A stretch of 64,000 nucleotides of DNA from positions 41,895,255 to 41,959,254 of the forward strand of contig NC_054083.1 in assembly GCF_017562075.2 (NCBI RefSeq). The letters are read 5' to 3'. Within the stretch, counting starts at the first letter, position 1. Each line of letters begins with the position of its first letter. The stretch is from Anopheles merus (Eukaryota > Arthropoda > Insecta > Diptera > Culicidae). Both the position numbers and the translations under genes were made by a program. Shown here piece after piece: positions 13,001 to 26,130 of this stretch. The notes beneath the pieces were generated by a model. That model saw only the letters and a list, made by a program, of their open reading frames with translations, was not told the DNA's origin and ran no database searches.

Positions 13001-14244
13001 TTCCTTCAACTTGTGTTTCTTGTTGAGGGTTTTTCTTTTGTTTTTATTGTGCACATGAATTCCAGGCGGGGAGTGAGTTCGATGCCACACAGAGCGTAAC
13101 TTTCTTTCCAGCGTGGGAAAAAAACCTCCCCAGCCAGCCGCAAAGTAAGCTTATCGCTGGAGCACAAGAATGGGTACTGTTTTCCTTTCATACTCCGAAG
13201 CTCACGATGATGAACATCGGGACATTTCATCCGTCAGAAAGGAAGGAAAGTCCTTCGAGGAACTCGTCAACGGGCAAGAAAAGCTAACGTTTTTGTTTTA
13301 TCAACAACTGTGCCCTCGTAAAGCCGGCCATTGTTGAGCTGGGCGGTAGAGGATTGAGCCCTAATCACAGTGTTGCAACCCGTACTGAACATAGAAACAC
13401 ACATAGAGAGAGAGAGAGAGAGAGAGAGAGACAAAGGCGTCCAGTGTTTTCTCTGTTTGCTCTTTCCCTTTTTTTTGAGAAGTCAGATTTAATTTGACGA
13501 GCCTTGGCCTACAAAGACGCTGGGACATGGGAAAAGAAGACATACAAAAGCAAAAGCACAAGAAAAACAAAGCCCTTTCTCTTCTTCTCTCTCTCGCACA
13601 CACACGCTCTATGAGATAGTGGAGCTTTCTCGTCTCGCACACCTTCCCCAATAACGCTGCCAATGTATTGACAGGTGCGGGTTTTGCCATTCACACAAGA
13701 CCAAGACGCATCCGGAGCGCTGGCAAACGTGCCCTGTGTGTGTGTGTGTGTTGTGCTTTATTATTCCAAAACCGCCCAGCAACAACAGCACGCACCACCC
13801 AGCGAGGTCCATTGATTGAAGATCCTTTTAAGATATGTACGATGAAAAGATTAAACGTGCTGCTTTCCCACTGCCACCGCAAAGCTCGTTTGTGCTCGCA
13901 CCGGGACATGGAACCACCTTGTACTGACAATCTTCCTTGGCTGGATCTGTTTCCCTGTCTTGGAGGAAGAACAAGGAGGATGATGATCAGATTGTGTTGG
14001 GGGCTAAGGGCATAAATTAAACTGGCATTCTTCGGAGATGCTTCTGACACGCAGACATTTCATACTAACTGGCACCCCGAAGGCGATTGTTTTGCTTGGG
14101 AACGGTTTTTGCAAACCTGGGAGCCTGGATAAAACGATAACAAAAGGGATATGGTGCCACACATGTGCATGTGTCGATTGTAAAATGTTTCTTTTGGAGA
14201 CAAAACAAACTAAAATTTGCTGCTTTGATTTCCTTCCTTTGCAG
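10057..14244 (+). other. Intron 2, remaining part
   Basis: No supported gene. Holds a C12 run (about 10371-10382), TG tracts (10723, 13735), a GA tract at 13405-13431 and a pyrimidine-rich acceptor before exon 3. Several ORFs of 100-160 codons between 11440 and 14370 overlap on both strands without domains and are judged chance frames. Confidence 0.6.
13405..13431. repeat. (GA)n microsatellite
   Basis: Uninterrupted AG dinucleotide run of about 27 bases within intron 2. Confidence 0.9.
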
Positions 14245-14370
14245 ATCATATTCGACAAATTCACCGTCGGCCGGTTCGACGAAGGGCTGATCGACCCGGA
14301 CATGGATTCCAATGACGCGAGCCTTACCAGCGGGGGCGATTTGCCAGGCTGCCCGGAAGGATTCATGCAG
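14245..14370 (+). CDS. Exon 3: central part of CUB domain 1
   Basis: 42 codons, phase 0 at both ends, residues 109-150. Acceptor TTCCTTTGCAG at 14244, donor CAG|GTAAGA at 14371. IIFDKFTVGRF is the hydrophobic beta-strand expected in mid-CUB, followed by an Asp/Glu-rich stretch (residues 120-132) and the third CUB cysteine at 144 (GCPEGF). Confidence 0.88.
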
Positions 14371-16075
14371 GTAAGAGTGCTGCGAATGGCATTATAGGGA
14401 TATTTTGGAATTAAAATTGTCCTAAAAACTTCATAATATACAACTAAACTTCCAAATTAAAACATGACTTATACCCTTTGATTCCACATTACAGCTGGCA
14501 AAAGCTTGCCCCAATTATCAGAGTTTACACTAGCACACTTCTTGGCAAGAGATTTAAACTTATCAACTCCATAAATTGATGCACACGGTAAAACGGCGTT
14601 TTGTTTGCAGCAGTAGATTAAAACTTTCCAGCTCAGCTTTCTCTCCCTCTGATCGCCTCAAACCAGACATGTAGCTGACAACTCAATTAGCTTCGTAAGT
14701 ACTCCGGCACACACACACACACACAGGCCCTTGCAAGCGGACTGTATCGATGCCAAAAAGTACGCGCACTCCGGTGCTGCAAGTACCGGACCAATCCGGA
14801 CCGAGGGCCAATCGTTCATCCGAAACTGCAGCCAGTCGTCGCTCAGCCTTATCGCAAGCTGACAAAACTTTCGTGCCCGACATTGCACGCTCCAGTGTAA
14901 CGCTTTGCCCCGGGAACTACCTAAGCCCAAGCATCACTCGAACCAATTGCAACTGCCAACGGGGGGGGGGGGGGGGGGAAGTTTTACATGTTATTGCTTA
15001 CATTCGTTTGCGTGCGAGCGGACAGGGAGCAGCTGCAGAACCTACCTGCTGCCCTCCTTCCGAGCCACTTCCTTTGCGCAAGTGGTTTCCCTTCCTTCCT
15101 TAAGCCTGAGCCTGATAAAAGGACTACTACTCACATTCGCAGACGGCTTAACTTTTGTGAAGTTTGTTTAGCCGAGCCGGGCCAAAAACGGACCGATCCA
15201 CTCCGGAAGACCAACCCCGACCGACCTGCCGACTAGCCGATCAATGTTTTTCCTTCGGCAGCGAGGAAATGGGAGTAGCCACAGATGCGCCCATCGTCCA
15301 GACAGTGGGGCCTGTGGTTTGTTTGACTCGTTTTGCTCCATCTGTGGGCAATAGAAATTGGATTTAAGCGGGCGATTGGTTGATTTTTGCGGAAGGCAAC
15401 GATACTATTACGTTGGATTAGTGGTTTGAGTGAGCAGCTGAGTTAGGGGCACTAGTGTGGCAAGTTTGAAACAAACGCTGGAATTGCAGTTTCATTTCGC
15501 ACTGTTAGCTTTTGACTGTCTTTGTCCTTAGAACTAATCGGGTATAATTCATGATTCGATTATTCAACGAATTTACATAAAACAGAAGACTGCCACAGAA
15601 ACGCAGCATTCCCATGTCATATGCATCGTCCCTCAATCAGGGTGCCCCTGACCGCTCGGGATGTGTTTCGTGCCAGCGCCTGTCACTCAAACAATCAAAC
15701 TGCCGAAGATGACTCCAATGCTGGTAGCGTTTGTTCGTTACCGAATCCTTTTTTTCCCCGGTTCCAATCGGTTGCTGCTTTTTTTTTTTGGTTCCATGAA
15801 ACGGGCAAATAAATTTCCCCAAAACGTGTGCCCATGCATCAATCAATGTCTGACAGTAACGTAACATAGGGTACATTCGATCGTTCCCTTGCTCTATATC
15901 GCTCTTTTCCCTCTTCCAAAATTCAATAAAACACGAACCCAACCTGCTGGAGAGACGGGTTTTTTTTGGGTTTCACTGGAAACTGTTCCCCTTTCCCTTT
16001 AGGATGACGGAAACTCTGCCAAACACTCGCATTAAACTCTTTATCTATTTTCTTTCCCCTTCCTCTCCCTCACAG
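14371..16075 (+). other. Intron 3
   Basis: 1.7-kb intron; contains a CA tract near 14709-14725, an 18-G run at 14961-14978 and T runs near 15780 and 15961. The frames seen inside have no domains. Confidence 0.7.
14961..14978 (+). repeat. (G)18 homopolymer
   Basis: Eighteen consecutive G. Length is likely to be unreliable in any sequencing consensus. Confidence 0.85.
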
Positions 16076-16180
16076 CTCAGCGAACTGGGACGCCCATTCA
16101 CCGGTGGATCTTGGTGCGGGAAGGCTTCCGGTCATCAGCTGTACTTCAGCGAAACATCCACGGTGACAGCATCTGTCAAG
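16076..16180 (+). CDS. Exon 4: CUB domain 1, fourth cysteine and late strands
   Basis: 35 codons, phase 0 at both ends, residues 151-185. Acceptor CCTCACAG at 16075, donor AAG|GTAATT at 16181. Contains GGSWCGKASG (fourth CUB cysteine, residue 164) and LYFSETSTVTASVK, the typical late CUB strands. The donor is weaker than the others. The next coding exon lies 38 kb downstream. Confidence 0.87.
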
Positions 16181-18353
16181 GTAATTTAAACTTCACTTGC
16201 AAACAGGCGCACCGGGAACTTTGGGTCTGCTTTCCTTGACATCGTCTCCCAAGGTGGTCGTCGCCGTGTGTGTGTGTATGTGTGTTTGGTCGCTTCGCCA
16301 GCGTGTACGCTTGTGTGCCGTGGAAAGGGGGGGTTTGGGAGTTTTATTTTCATTTCCGGTTACGTCGGGATTGTGAACTGCAGCGCACGGGCTAAAACCG
16401 AACCGAGCGAACGTCTAAACACACACACACACAACGTGCCTTCCCCTTGAACTGTTCCATTTCCTGTACAGGAGCGCATTCCCGGAAGGGTTACCGCCGT
16501 GAAGGTCTGCCGGGGCAAGCTGGACAACCATTCGACAAGCGGTGAAAAACAATTTCCCCCGGTACCACGAAAGCAAACCTACGGTACGACAGCCATCTAA
16601 AGGGCTAAAGTCGTGTGGTGCTGTGCTTTCGGTTTACCTCGAACCACCTTCAGGAACACTCCCTTCAAACCGCCGCGATGAGTCTTCGTTTGCTTCCTTT
16701 TGCTTTTGTCCCATTCTTACTGCTGCTTACAGTGCCTTCGTGTGCCGAGGTTGCCACCCGGTGTACTTAATGTCGCGAATGTTTATTTATCAACCAGCGA
16801 ACAAACTCAACTGAACCGAACCATGACCATGGTTCAGCGGGAGAAAGTCAGGGGGCAGTATCAATCTTTCTCTTTCGCTCTGCTGAATGTATCGCTACTT
16901 GCAATTCGGTAAATCGTGTTGAAAAATGGCCACGAATCGGGAAGCAGCACAGGGTGCGGGGGAGGACATTGATAACAACGAAATGGAAAAGGGGATGCCA
17001 CAGGAGGCAGATGCCTTCTTCACATGACAGCGAGATGAACGAACCAGTGGTGGGACTAAAGGGGGAGAGCAGGGAGCCAAAAAATTGGAGGAAAAATACG
17101 GATCACTCATGTGCACACTGTTTATCCGGTTCTCTCTGTCTCTCTCTCTCTCACCCATTCGCTTTACTCTCTTCTTCTCATGCTCGCCATCGGTATCGGA
17201 ACACAAAATTTACTTCCAGCATTTGTACTCGGGAGACTCGGGGACCTTGGGACCTGGGGAGCCGAGTTGTAAGGATCAGCCCGACGTCGACGGGAAGGCA
17301 CACGGACGTCAGCAGCAATCGAGTGGAAATATACATTTTCATTATCTTTCCATTCCACACTCGTTCCTCCCACCTCCCCCCTTACCCCGCTCTCGATCTG
17401 CCTGGCCCACTTGGCGGTATGGTGATTGGTGAAAACTCTTCAACCGTGCCATACACCCGAGCGACCCGAGCGAGAAACAAAGCATTGGTGGGAGCTTTTT
17501 TATTTCGTGGGTGTGTGTGTGTGTGTGTGTTTTGATTTCGGTAAGCTCAGCATCCGATGCCAATCCCAAACGGTGCTGCTTGTGCCCCATTTCTGCTTCA
17601 TTGGTTTGGGGGGCGCTGATCTCAATCATCTTTTCTGCCGAGAATTCATACCAATCAGAGCATCGGGCCGTTTTTCCTGCGTGGTTGGGGAGCGTGGGGC
17701 CAAAAGCTTTCACCTGCTTCTCGGCTGTCTCGGAAGCATTGAGTAAGCGAAATTCTCTAAACACGCTACGCTTAATGCTCCATACACAAACCGAGAGGGG
17801 TGGGAGAGAGAGAGAGAGAGAGTGGGCAAATGCGGGCACTTTGGCCGGAATTATGAAAGAAGAGTCTGAGTTGCTTTATCGTATTTGAATCAATTTTCGA
17901 ATCAATTGTGCACACTGCCAATCAGCATCCGCTAACATGATATTAAGCTTTTTTTTCTTCTTAAAATATCTTAAACGACATGAAAGGAAAGTATTGGCGG
18001 GGCATTAATTCTGCTCAGTTTAGGTAATAGTTGATTTTTAGCTCCATTAGAGCTTAAAGCGGGCTGTTTTGTTTGGTGAAGAGATAGGTGAGTGATGGTT
18101 GAAGGATGAACCTGATTGATTAGCTATCATGAGCAGAGCTGTGAGTAGGGCATTTGCAATGAATTTCGCTGATTGGAGCTTTGATCGTAGAATGGCAAGC
18201 GTTTCGTTTGGTAAATGGATTGAAGCAACTGCTACCCAGCACTTACTGCGTCGAAGTAGGTACTGTATTGATTCCAGGGTCGGGACAAGTTCGTGCTTCG
18301 TTCTTTGATAGAGCAAGGTTTAGGTACAGATTTTGAATCAGAATAAAGAAGGT
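16181..18353 (+). other. Intron 4, first part
   Basis: No supported exon. TG and CA tracts at 16266, 16422 and 17512-17531, GA tract at 17803-17821. A possible exon after CTGTACAG at 16471 reads ERIPGRVTAVKVCRG but has no usable donor and is not needed for the frame, so it is left out. Confidence 0.6.
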
Positions 18354-18765
18354 GTCCTTGTGGACGGCCTAAAATAACTTACGAGCTGCGATGCGTACAA
18401 CATGCATGACAGTGAGATAACCGTACATCTCGTATAGCTAGTCGTTATAACGGCTCCTCCATTGTTCTTCCACACATACGGGGCCAAAGATCCTTCTGAG
18501 CGCGGCCAGAAGGGTTTCGTCAGATTTGGACAGTGCCCATAACTCAGAGGCGTATGGGAGCACCAGTACTATATAGATACTATATAGTCCCAGCTTCGTC
18601 CGTCGCGACAGGTTCTTTGAGGTGAACTGATTTTTCAGGCTGTAGAAAGACCAGTTGGCAGCTCAGCTATCATGCTGTTGTCATTGCTGTCCTTTGACCA
18701 GGGATAGTTGATTTCTTTGACGCCTTCAAAAGTGCGTTCTCCCATTTGCACGTCATTGGCAGATG
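18354..18765 (-). mobile_element. Old RTE retrotransposon relic
   Basis: Clearly homologous to the RTE 3' coding region (compare 33375-33654 and 40498-40710) but with many substitutions and small deletions, including loss of the stretches encoding parts of the C-terminal domain. No open frame. Much older than the copy at 33200-43365. Its right side runs directly into the 29-bp minisatellite. Confidence 0.82.
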
Positions 18766-19462
18766 AGGTAGGATTGGTATCAGTACAGCATTAATTACAA
18801 GACCTCTATGGGTTGATAATCAGTTCCAGGATTGGTGTAAGTTCTGTATGAGTTCTAGGGCCTGTGAAGGATCAGAATCGAAAGAGTTGTAGGACTGATA
18901 TTGGTTTGCGATTGGTTCTAGGACTCAAAAGAATACAGCAGGATTCTCAAGGCCGATATGGGCTCGGGATCAGTCCCTAGCCCGACAAAGGTTCGGAGTC
19001 AGTTCAAGGACAATCATGGGTTCAGTATCAGTTCTTGAACCGATATTAGTCGGTATGAGATCAGAATCAATACCATCAGCAATATTGGTTTGGAATTGGT
19101 TGCAGGACCCATATGGATGTAGCAACTTTCCCAGCGTCAGTAGAATTTAGAGATGACTTCTAAAACCTGTTTGAGTTCGTGATCAATTCACGGACCGATA
19201 TAAGTTCTGAATCAACTCCAGGACCGCTATGGATCCAGTAACAGCTCAACAAACAGTAACTGTTGACGATCAGTTCGATGGTCGGTACGAGTTCTGTATG
19301 CAAACTTCCTCTATCGATACGTGTTCTAAATTAATTCGAGGACCGGAATAGAGGCAGGACCAGTTTCGAGATATGAATGAGATCAAAGTCAGGACTTGTA
19401 TGCAGTGAAGATCAATACCAGGACTGGTATGGGTTTGATGTCGGTTCAAAATCGGTGCCACG
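18766..19462. repeat. Decayed minisatellite, ~29-bp period, about 23 units
   Basis: Units share the core GGACCGATATGGGTTC followed by GAATCAGTTC or close variants. Phased alignment gives a 29-base step: for example CAGGACCGCTATGG..., ACGGACCGATATAAG... and AAGGCCGATATGGG... units are each 29 long. Individual units differ from the core at many positions, and some carry insertions, so the array is ancient. No ORF is preserved. It directly follows an RTE relic. Confidence 0.8.
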
Positions 19463-20700
19463 CTAATGGTTCTCAATAAACTCCACTCTTGTGCTCTATG
19501 AATTTTATAGAAAAGAAACCTGTTTCAAACTCTCTGAAGGTTTTATATACTCCTAAAAGTATGTTGCGTAAGACTGCAATCGTGCTAAGTTAACTAGTTC
19601 ATGCAACAGTCTCACATAGGTAATTATAACCAAGTGCAGTAAGTGTTGTACAAACAACCTTCTAGTGCACCAAGGATAGTTCATATATTCGTTTAAACGA
19701 CCGTTTTGTAACACACCACTAATCTGATCCTTCTCAAACATTGTGGGGTTGTTCGATGCCGGTTAGTTTCTCGTTACACGAAACTTATTACTTCCCGAAA
19801 AGCCTCTTCACAGACAAAGCTTTTCCAGGTGATATAACCCTTGCACTACATGCATTATGGCACAGCAATACGATGCCTGAGCCCAATCGATTGACAATCA
19901 TGTTCGTACATGATTGTAAATAAAAAAATGGGGTAGAGGAAACGCAATTCATCTCCCGCTATTAAAAATTCTGTGGACACATTTTCAGCAACCTCCAGCA
20001 GTATTGCTTTACAAATTATGCATCCGTTTGGTAAAAATAAAACAAAAAATCCTTACCCTTGCCAAATTGACACCCTGATGGGCAATGTAGTGCGGAAGTT
20101 TGTTGCTGTAGAGGAGGGGATCGATCCGTAGCATGAAGCATATAAGCGAAGCAAAACAAAAAAAAAACACCTGCACAGACACGAAACAACCATTCAGTGT
20201 ATCATCTGACAAATGAAATGACAAAAAATGGGAATATATACCCATACGTTTGTGTGTATGATGGGAAACTGGGACAGCATCCAGGGAGTAATACATACAC
20301 ACACACCAACACATACATACCAAAAATAATCCATTCTGCACACCTTGCTGAATTACCGATTCGCAGCACTGTGTGCTCCACTGTCCTCAAGGGACCCACA
20401 CGCGGGGCGGTTTGGTTGGTCCGTAACGAACCGAAACCCCGGGAAATGAACGAACACACGTTTGCAATTATTGTTCCGGGGGAATGAATTCCCGGTTTCC
20501 CGTTGCTCCCGTGAATGCTGAATGCTTCCCCCCCTTACCTTCCTTCCGCCGTGTGTTTTTGTTGTGTGTGTGTGTGTGTGTGTTGTGGGCCAAATATCAG
20601 CAACATATCACAGTGGCGGTGCTTTGTGCTTCCACGCTGCGCTTGCCATTCATTCAGTAATGAGAGCAAAGGAAGGAACAGAAGCAAAAACAGCACCAAA

Positions 20701-20783
<83 letters not shown>

Positions 20784-21334
20784 GAATAGTATCGGAGAGA
20801 AAGCTAATGGAGTCCCGCGCGAAGACTCCCGGGAGGAATTGCAACAAAATGAGCAAACGGACAGAAACGACACGACAGCAAAGCATGGGAAGTGGGAATT
20901 GGAGGGGAAAGGGAGTACCAACATTGCACATAACTCACACCGTGGCAAGAATGTGGATCGTGTGGTATGTATGACCGCGTCCGGGACGGGAGTGCGAAGC
21001 AGCAAAACCACCCGAAAAAAAGGGGAAACATTTTCACTCTGCGGCGAGAAGAATTGCTGTCTGCGGTGATGTACTGCAATATTGTTTCTCACCCTTTGCA
21101 GCGGAAAGGGGAATGGTGATGATGAGGGAGGGAGCGAGGGGGAAGTGGTTTCGCGGAAAAATACACACGATTGCAGTAAAAACTCCAAGGCGAAAACCTT
21201 TCCCACGTGAGCGAAGTGAGTGTGTTTTCCTTTCGGCATCCCAAATTCACACATGCATGCATTTTCATCATTTCCTTTCCGCTGTTCTCCCTCCGGCATG
21301 CGGCAAATTTATCAATGGCGTAGTAGGAAACAAC
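19463..21334 (+). other. Intron 4 between minisatellite and duplication
   Basis: Unique-looking sequence with short CA/TG tracts and one long CA tract at 20705-20780. ORFs of 150-254 codons here are translated CA repeat (His-Thr or Cys-Val runs) and are not genes. Confidence 0.6.
20705..20780. repeat. (CA)38 microsatellite
   Basis: 76-base perfect CA run. Explains long overlapping frames on both strands. Confidence 0.95.
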
Positions 21335-24300
21335 AAGGCAGATCGGTTCGCTGGTTGATAGTTAGCCGAATGGGAATGCATCAGTCGAAATGGTGTAGGG
21401 TGTGGGGAAGAATGGTTGCATCTCGTTGCACAAATCTCCAAGGGTTTTGTGCCATTTTTTCGTCGAGTTATGCTTGCGGCTTGTTTCTTCTTCGCATGAT
21501 TGTACCTTCGTTCGTGTGCTGTATCTACCAGTGCTGCATCTGCAGTGGAGAGGACCGAAACAAAGAGCAACAGCGAAGGGAAATAGTAATTTGAATTGGC
21601 AGCGGTAGCATATTCGCTACACATCCTCGAACATTTCGACCAGCAACCGATAACCTGGCCTTCATCGTTTCAGCGATATTTTGGGTTGAGGGGTTTTTTT
21701 GCGTGTGGGAAACGATGGAGTGAGATGAACGGAGCTTCTTTTGCAAACGGAGCAGATGGATGGAAAGAAAACTGTAAAAATGGCGATCAAGGGGGCGAAA
21801 AAATCCTCTCCTATGGGTGGCTGCATTGTGGGGCTTGTTGCAGCCAAATGGTGGTCATAAATATTGTCGGTTTTTCACTGATGGGAAGAAGAAGAAGAGA
21901 CTTTTTTATGTCTTTTCATCACAGAAATTGAATCAAATTGTACATAAATTTAGGTTAATTTACTGCAAAAATTATTGTTATGACATGCTAGTATGACACA
22001 AACAATAATTGAGTTAAATAGAATAAAATAGTCTGGAAAGTCTCGCATTAGTAATGGTTAACAAATTGAAAGACTTTTAATATACGTTAAGGTCTTTTTT
22101 TAAATTATTTAAAAAAATATTGTAAGGGCCCAACCAGCCTGAGCCCACAACTAATTTCCTTGCAATATCCTACAAGAGAAACATATTGCATACTTTCAGG
22201 CGCTTTGATGAGCGCGTTGCAAATCGAAGGAAAATGTAAGCCTTTGCCTCCGATGTCTACGTTTTCATTAGAAAAAGGGACTAAATATAAAATAATACAC
22301 CATGCTACAAGTTCTAAAATTTTAGCGAATCAGAATTAAGTCAGTTTTGTTTTTAAATTTATGTAAATCATTATTAAATGCTTATGTCTCCCTTTTTTTC
22401 TGTGAAATTAGTGATCTGTTGATGTAAAACATGAATTTGTGAACCATTTTCCTCAACGCACAAAATGCAAGAAGGCGATAAAGTTCAGCTTTTTTTGGGC
22501 ACCAAGCTTAGCCATTCGCTCACCAGTGTGCAGCAGTAAGCTTATGCAGCTTGTCTGCCCTACCGTAACCCCACCCTTACGTTGCAAGCTTGTCCGCACA
22601 ATCTGTTTGCTTTCTTTTTCGAATAACGTTTTTTGTGTATGTGTGTGTATGTGTGTGTGCGAAATGTGTATTCTTAACCATTTGCACAGACACAGGTTCT
22701 GGAGGTTCGTACACAAGGGACCGCTGCTTCCTGCAAGAAGCAGCATGGGTTTAATCGCATTCTTTACCATTGCTCGGTGTGCGCAGTACCGCTGCTGTTG
22801 CTGTTTGCTTACTAATGCCTGCCAACGGCAACATAACCTACCGCAAGCACGGCTCATCCGAGTATTGTCGAGTGTTGCGTGTACGCTCGACTTCATCCTG
22901 GTTGAAATGTTCCCTTTTGTGTGTGTGTGTGCAGGGAAATTTACTATCAGACACCGGAAAGCAGCAGTAAAGAGCAGTTATGCTTATGCAGTTTGGTTGC
23001 ATTTGCTTCGTAGCAAGCGGTTTTGAAGGGCTTTTTTTAGAAACCGAGTGTTTTTCTTCATCTTCCCTCCTTCAAAAAAGAAAAATTCCATTCGTTTATT
23101 GGATTTGCATTCGTATCGAACGAATTGGAAACGAACGATAGCTGATACACAAGAGCTGAAGCAGAAGCATAGCATTCTTTTTTTTTGTTGGTGTGTGGCA
23201 GACACATTTTCCATTTGCCAATAACAAAAAACGAAAATCCCTCCTGTCCGGACTGGCCATTTTTGCGGCCATTTAGTGCAGAGCGTTACTGTTACTTTTT
23301 TGTGTGCCGTTTTCCGCAGAATTAGGAAGCCCTTTTTTGTTGGACGATGGCTGCTGCAGTACAACTCTCGTGCCACTGGTTTGTTGTGCATCCCCGTGCT
23401 GCAGGAGCTGCGTTTATGAGGCAGAAAAGGTTTTAAGATGCAGACAGAACCATGCGACAGAAGCAAGTTAGTAAAGAAATGGAGAGAAAATGGAAGACTA
23501 GCCCAAGAAGGAAGAGCGAGAGAAATGGTTTGCAACGGTTTGTAGGCATATATTGGGCTCGTAGCGTGTCGATTGAAATGCAATTATAAGTGTTTCGGTT
23601 TCCATCTTTCACACGCTTGAAGATAACTAAAAAAAAACGATTGAGCTCTTTTTTTTGCACAAGTCTGTGAGGATCACTCTTTACCGCATTTTGGGGTTTT
23701 TTTTTTTCACTCTCTCACATTGCTAGAAATACCACAATAACCTGTCGGCTCAAATTTGCATGCATTCGCCGGTCTGTGGCTGTGGTGCATCATCGGCTAA
23801 TTGATAACACATGTGAGAAGGGATAATTGGATCCGGTTTTAGGTGGAACGGCTTTGCTCATCTTTCGTTTCCATGTACAGCTTGAAATTTCAAACCCAGA
23901 AAGCTTATTCGATCGGAAAAACTTTCCAGTGTTCTGAAAGGGAGATGTACTGCCTGGTCAATTAGGATGCTCTTTATTACAAGCTACTGCCGTAAAGGGA
24001 ACTGCACGAGAAGAACTATCTTAAAATAGCTTCCAACCTGAAGGGCCGAGTTCAAGCCGTTTCCTTGTTCATTATTTCCTACCGACACGGACGCTGCAAC
24101 ACTGCTTCGAACACTACTAATTGAGGCGGTACTTTTCGTCTTAAGGAGTCTTCCCAGTAACCTCGTACCAGTAAACTCTTACGCAGGGGACATGCATTCG
24201 ATCGATGCAACATTGTACTGGGGGGGTCTTGTTTCATTTGCAACTTTTACATTCGATAGCTAAACTTCCATCGAAAGTTGGTTTCGAATTTGATGATGCC

Positions 24301-25124
24301 TACGCCCCACACCGCGCAGGAAGGCACACGCACAAGGGCAACGATTGGGATTGGTTTGGCAGGCGCACCGCGAACGCAACACCCAAGTAGAAGTCATTAA
24401 ACTAGCAGAGTATCATTTCAAGAGCGGCTTACCACCGGTGGGTGGGTGGTGCACCGTGGGGGGGGGGGAGAAAACTAATTAACAACTTTTATACCTTTTA
24501 CATTCAGAAAGACTTTGAATTACGATGCTGTCGCTCGTGTCCTCTGGTGAACATTTCCATCCTCTAATGTGGCCGTTTCCCGGTTCCAGATCTCTGTCTA
24601 GTTTCTTGCAAACAGTGAAACCAATGTAGGATGTGCATGCACCAGCCAAACATGACTCCTTCAAAAGTGCATCTCACATCTTGGGCTATCAAATCATCTT
24701 CAACAACTTTCGAGCAGGTAGGGGTAGAGGTTCGGTGTGGGCTGCGGGCACGAGGTGAAACCTCAGTCAAGTTCAAAGAACTCGTTCGCCTGGAACGGCA
24801 ATCAAAAGTTTACAAACATACCGCGGCACACGGGCTAGGCTCGCCTGGCGGTGGGCGGGATGGTGTTCACATGAACACAAACATACACACGCATACACAG
24901 CGGCTTGCAGAAGTTGTGAACGAGTCCGACATCTTCCGCAAGACCTCTTTTGCACGAGTGCTTTCGGAAACAAATTTGTAACCGTACAGTTTCTTAAGCC
25001 CCACACAACACGGGATGGCGGTGAAATGTATGCAAAAAGCTTAGCGCCTAACGATCTACCTGACATTGTACAGGTTATGGGCAAACGGTAACGATTACCC
25101 CTGGATGGTTTGTGCAAAGCGCCT
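21335..25124 (+). other. Intron 4 host sequence (copy 1 of duplicated part)
   Basis: Non-repetitive intron DNA, duplicated at 29316-33106. Frames of 60-200 codons occur but have no motif, and their lengths change between the two copies by homopolymer slips, which argues against coding. Confidence 0.6.
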
Positions 25125-25217
25125 GAAGGTATGCAATTTGTGTTACTAATGGTAATTTTTAAATAATTCGTGGTAGTTGTAGTACCTGTACCTGATACAT
25201 GCTACCAAAATGAAATA
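25125..25217. repeat. 93-bp RTE target-site duplication (copy within duplication copy 1)
   Basis: Same 93 bases as at 33107-33199 and 43366-43458. This third copy exists only because the flank was included in the 8-kb duplication. Confidence 0.9.
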
Positions 25218-25672
25218 CTTACTTTACTTATCCGGCACTACAACCGCTTTGCGGTCTTGGCCTGCCTCAGGAGTGTCCGAAACCGCTCACGGTCTCGCGC
25301 CTTCGTCTGCCAGTCCGTTATCCCGGCCTTAATGGCGGACGCCTCCACGCCATCTTGCCACCTCAATTTGGGCCTACCACGCCTCCTCTGTCCTTGTGGA
25401 CGGCCTAAAAAGACTTTACGGGCTGGGTCGTCCGTTTCCATGCGTATAACATGGCCAGCCCACCGGAGCCTGGCGAGCTTTATACGCTGTACGACAGTGA
25501 GGTCGCCGTACATCTCGTATAGCTCGTCATTATAGCGGCTCCTCCATTGTCCTTCCACACATACGGGGCCAAGTATCCTTCTGAGCATCTTCCTCTCGAA
25601 CGCGGCTAAGAGGGTTTCGTCAGATTTGGACAGTGTCCATGTCTCAGAGGCGTATGTGAGTACTGGTACTAT
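25218..25672 (-). mobile_element. RTE 3' end (duplicated fragment)
   Basis: Duplicate of 33200-33654. Encodes the RTE C-terminal region (WAGHVIRM, RRGRPKLRW on the minus strand, frame 25238-25588) and the 3' tail AAGTAAAGTAAGT instead of poly(A), usual for RTE. Cut at CTAT (25669-25672) by the gypsy LTR. Confidence 0.9.
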
Positions 25673-26096
25673 TGTGGTGATATGAAATCTTCTAACTACC
25701 CAAAAGAATAATGTGGCTTGAATTTGTGTAGTTACTTGGAGTTTATTTCTTCTATGTTAACTCGGGCAGCGTTTCCTCTTAGATCGGACTTTTGTTAATC
25801 ATCCTAAACCTCAACTTATCCTTAATTTATACTCACTCGTTCGCGCCAAAATTCCTTAATCCTATTCCTCATTGGCTAATCCTAATTATCGCCTATTTTA
25901 CTATTTCCTATTTCCTATCTTATGCTATTCTATTCTATCCTACGTGTAACCTTAATTGTAGATGTATGTGTGTAAATATATATATGCATAATAAAAATCT
26001 AACTATGTGTATGTGTGTAAGTGTATATGTGTATAATTTAAACCTAGCTAGCTATAATTATTCTGCGCGCGTTTTGCCTATCTTGCAGGCGCTACA
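25673..26096 (-). repeat. Gypsy LTR (duplicate of the 3' LTR)
   Basis: 424 bases, TG...CA ended, matching 33655-34078 and 40070-40493. Confidence 0.93.
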
Positions 26097-26130
26097 CCTC
26101 CCCCCTTTAGAAATGAAAAGCGTATGCTTT

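Noticed and set aside
16472..16560. Possible extra exon after CTGTACAG (reads ERIPGRVTAVKVCRG)
   Set aside because: No usable donor; exon 4 joins exon 5 in phase and completes the CUB fold without it.
20515..21299. Long ORFs on both strands (up to 254 codons)
   Set aside because: They translate the CA microsatellite and its flanks; no domain.
22439..23660. ORFs of 147-206 codons in intron 4, repeated near 30420-31587
   Set aside because: Present twice only because of the 8-kb duplication; frames change length with one-base homopolymer differences and contain no motifs.
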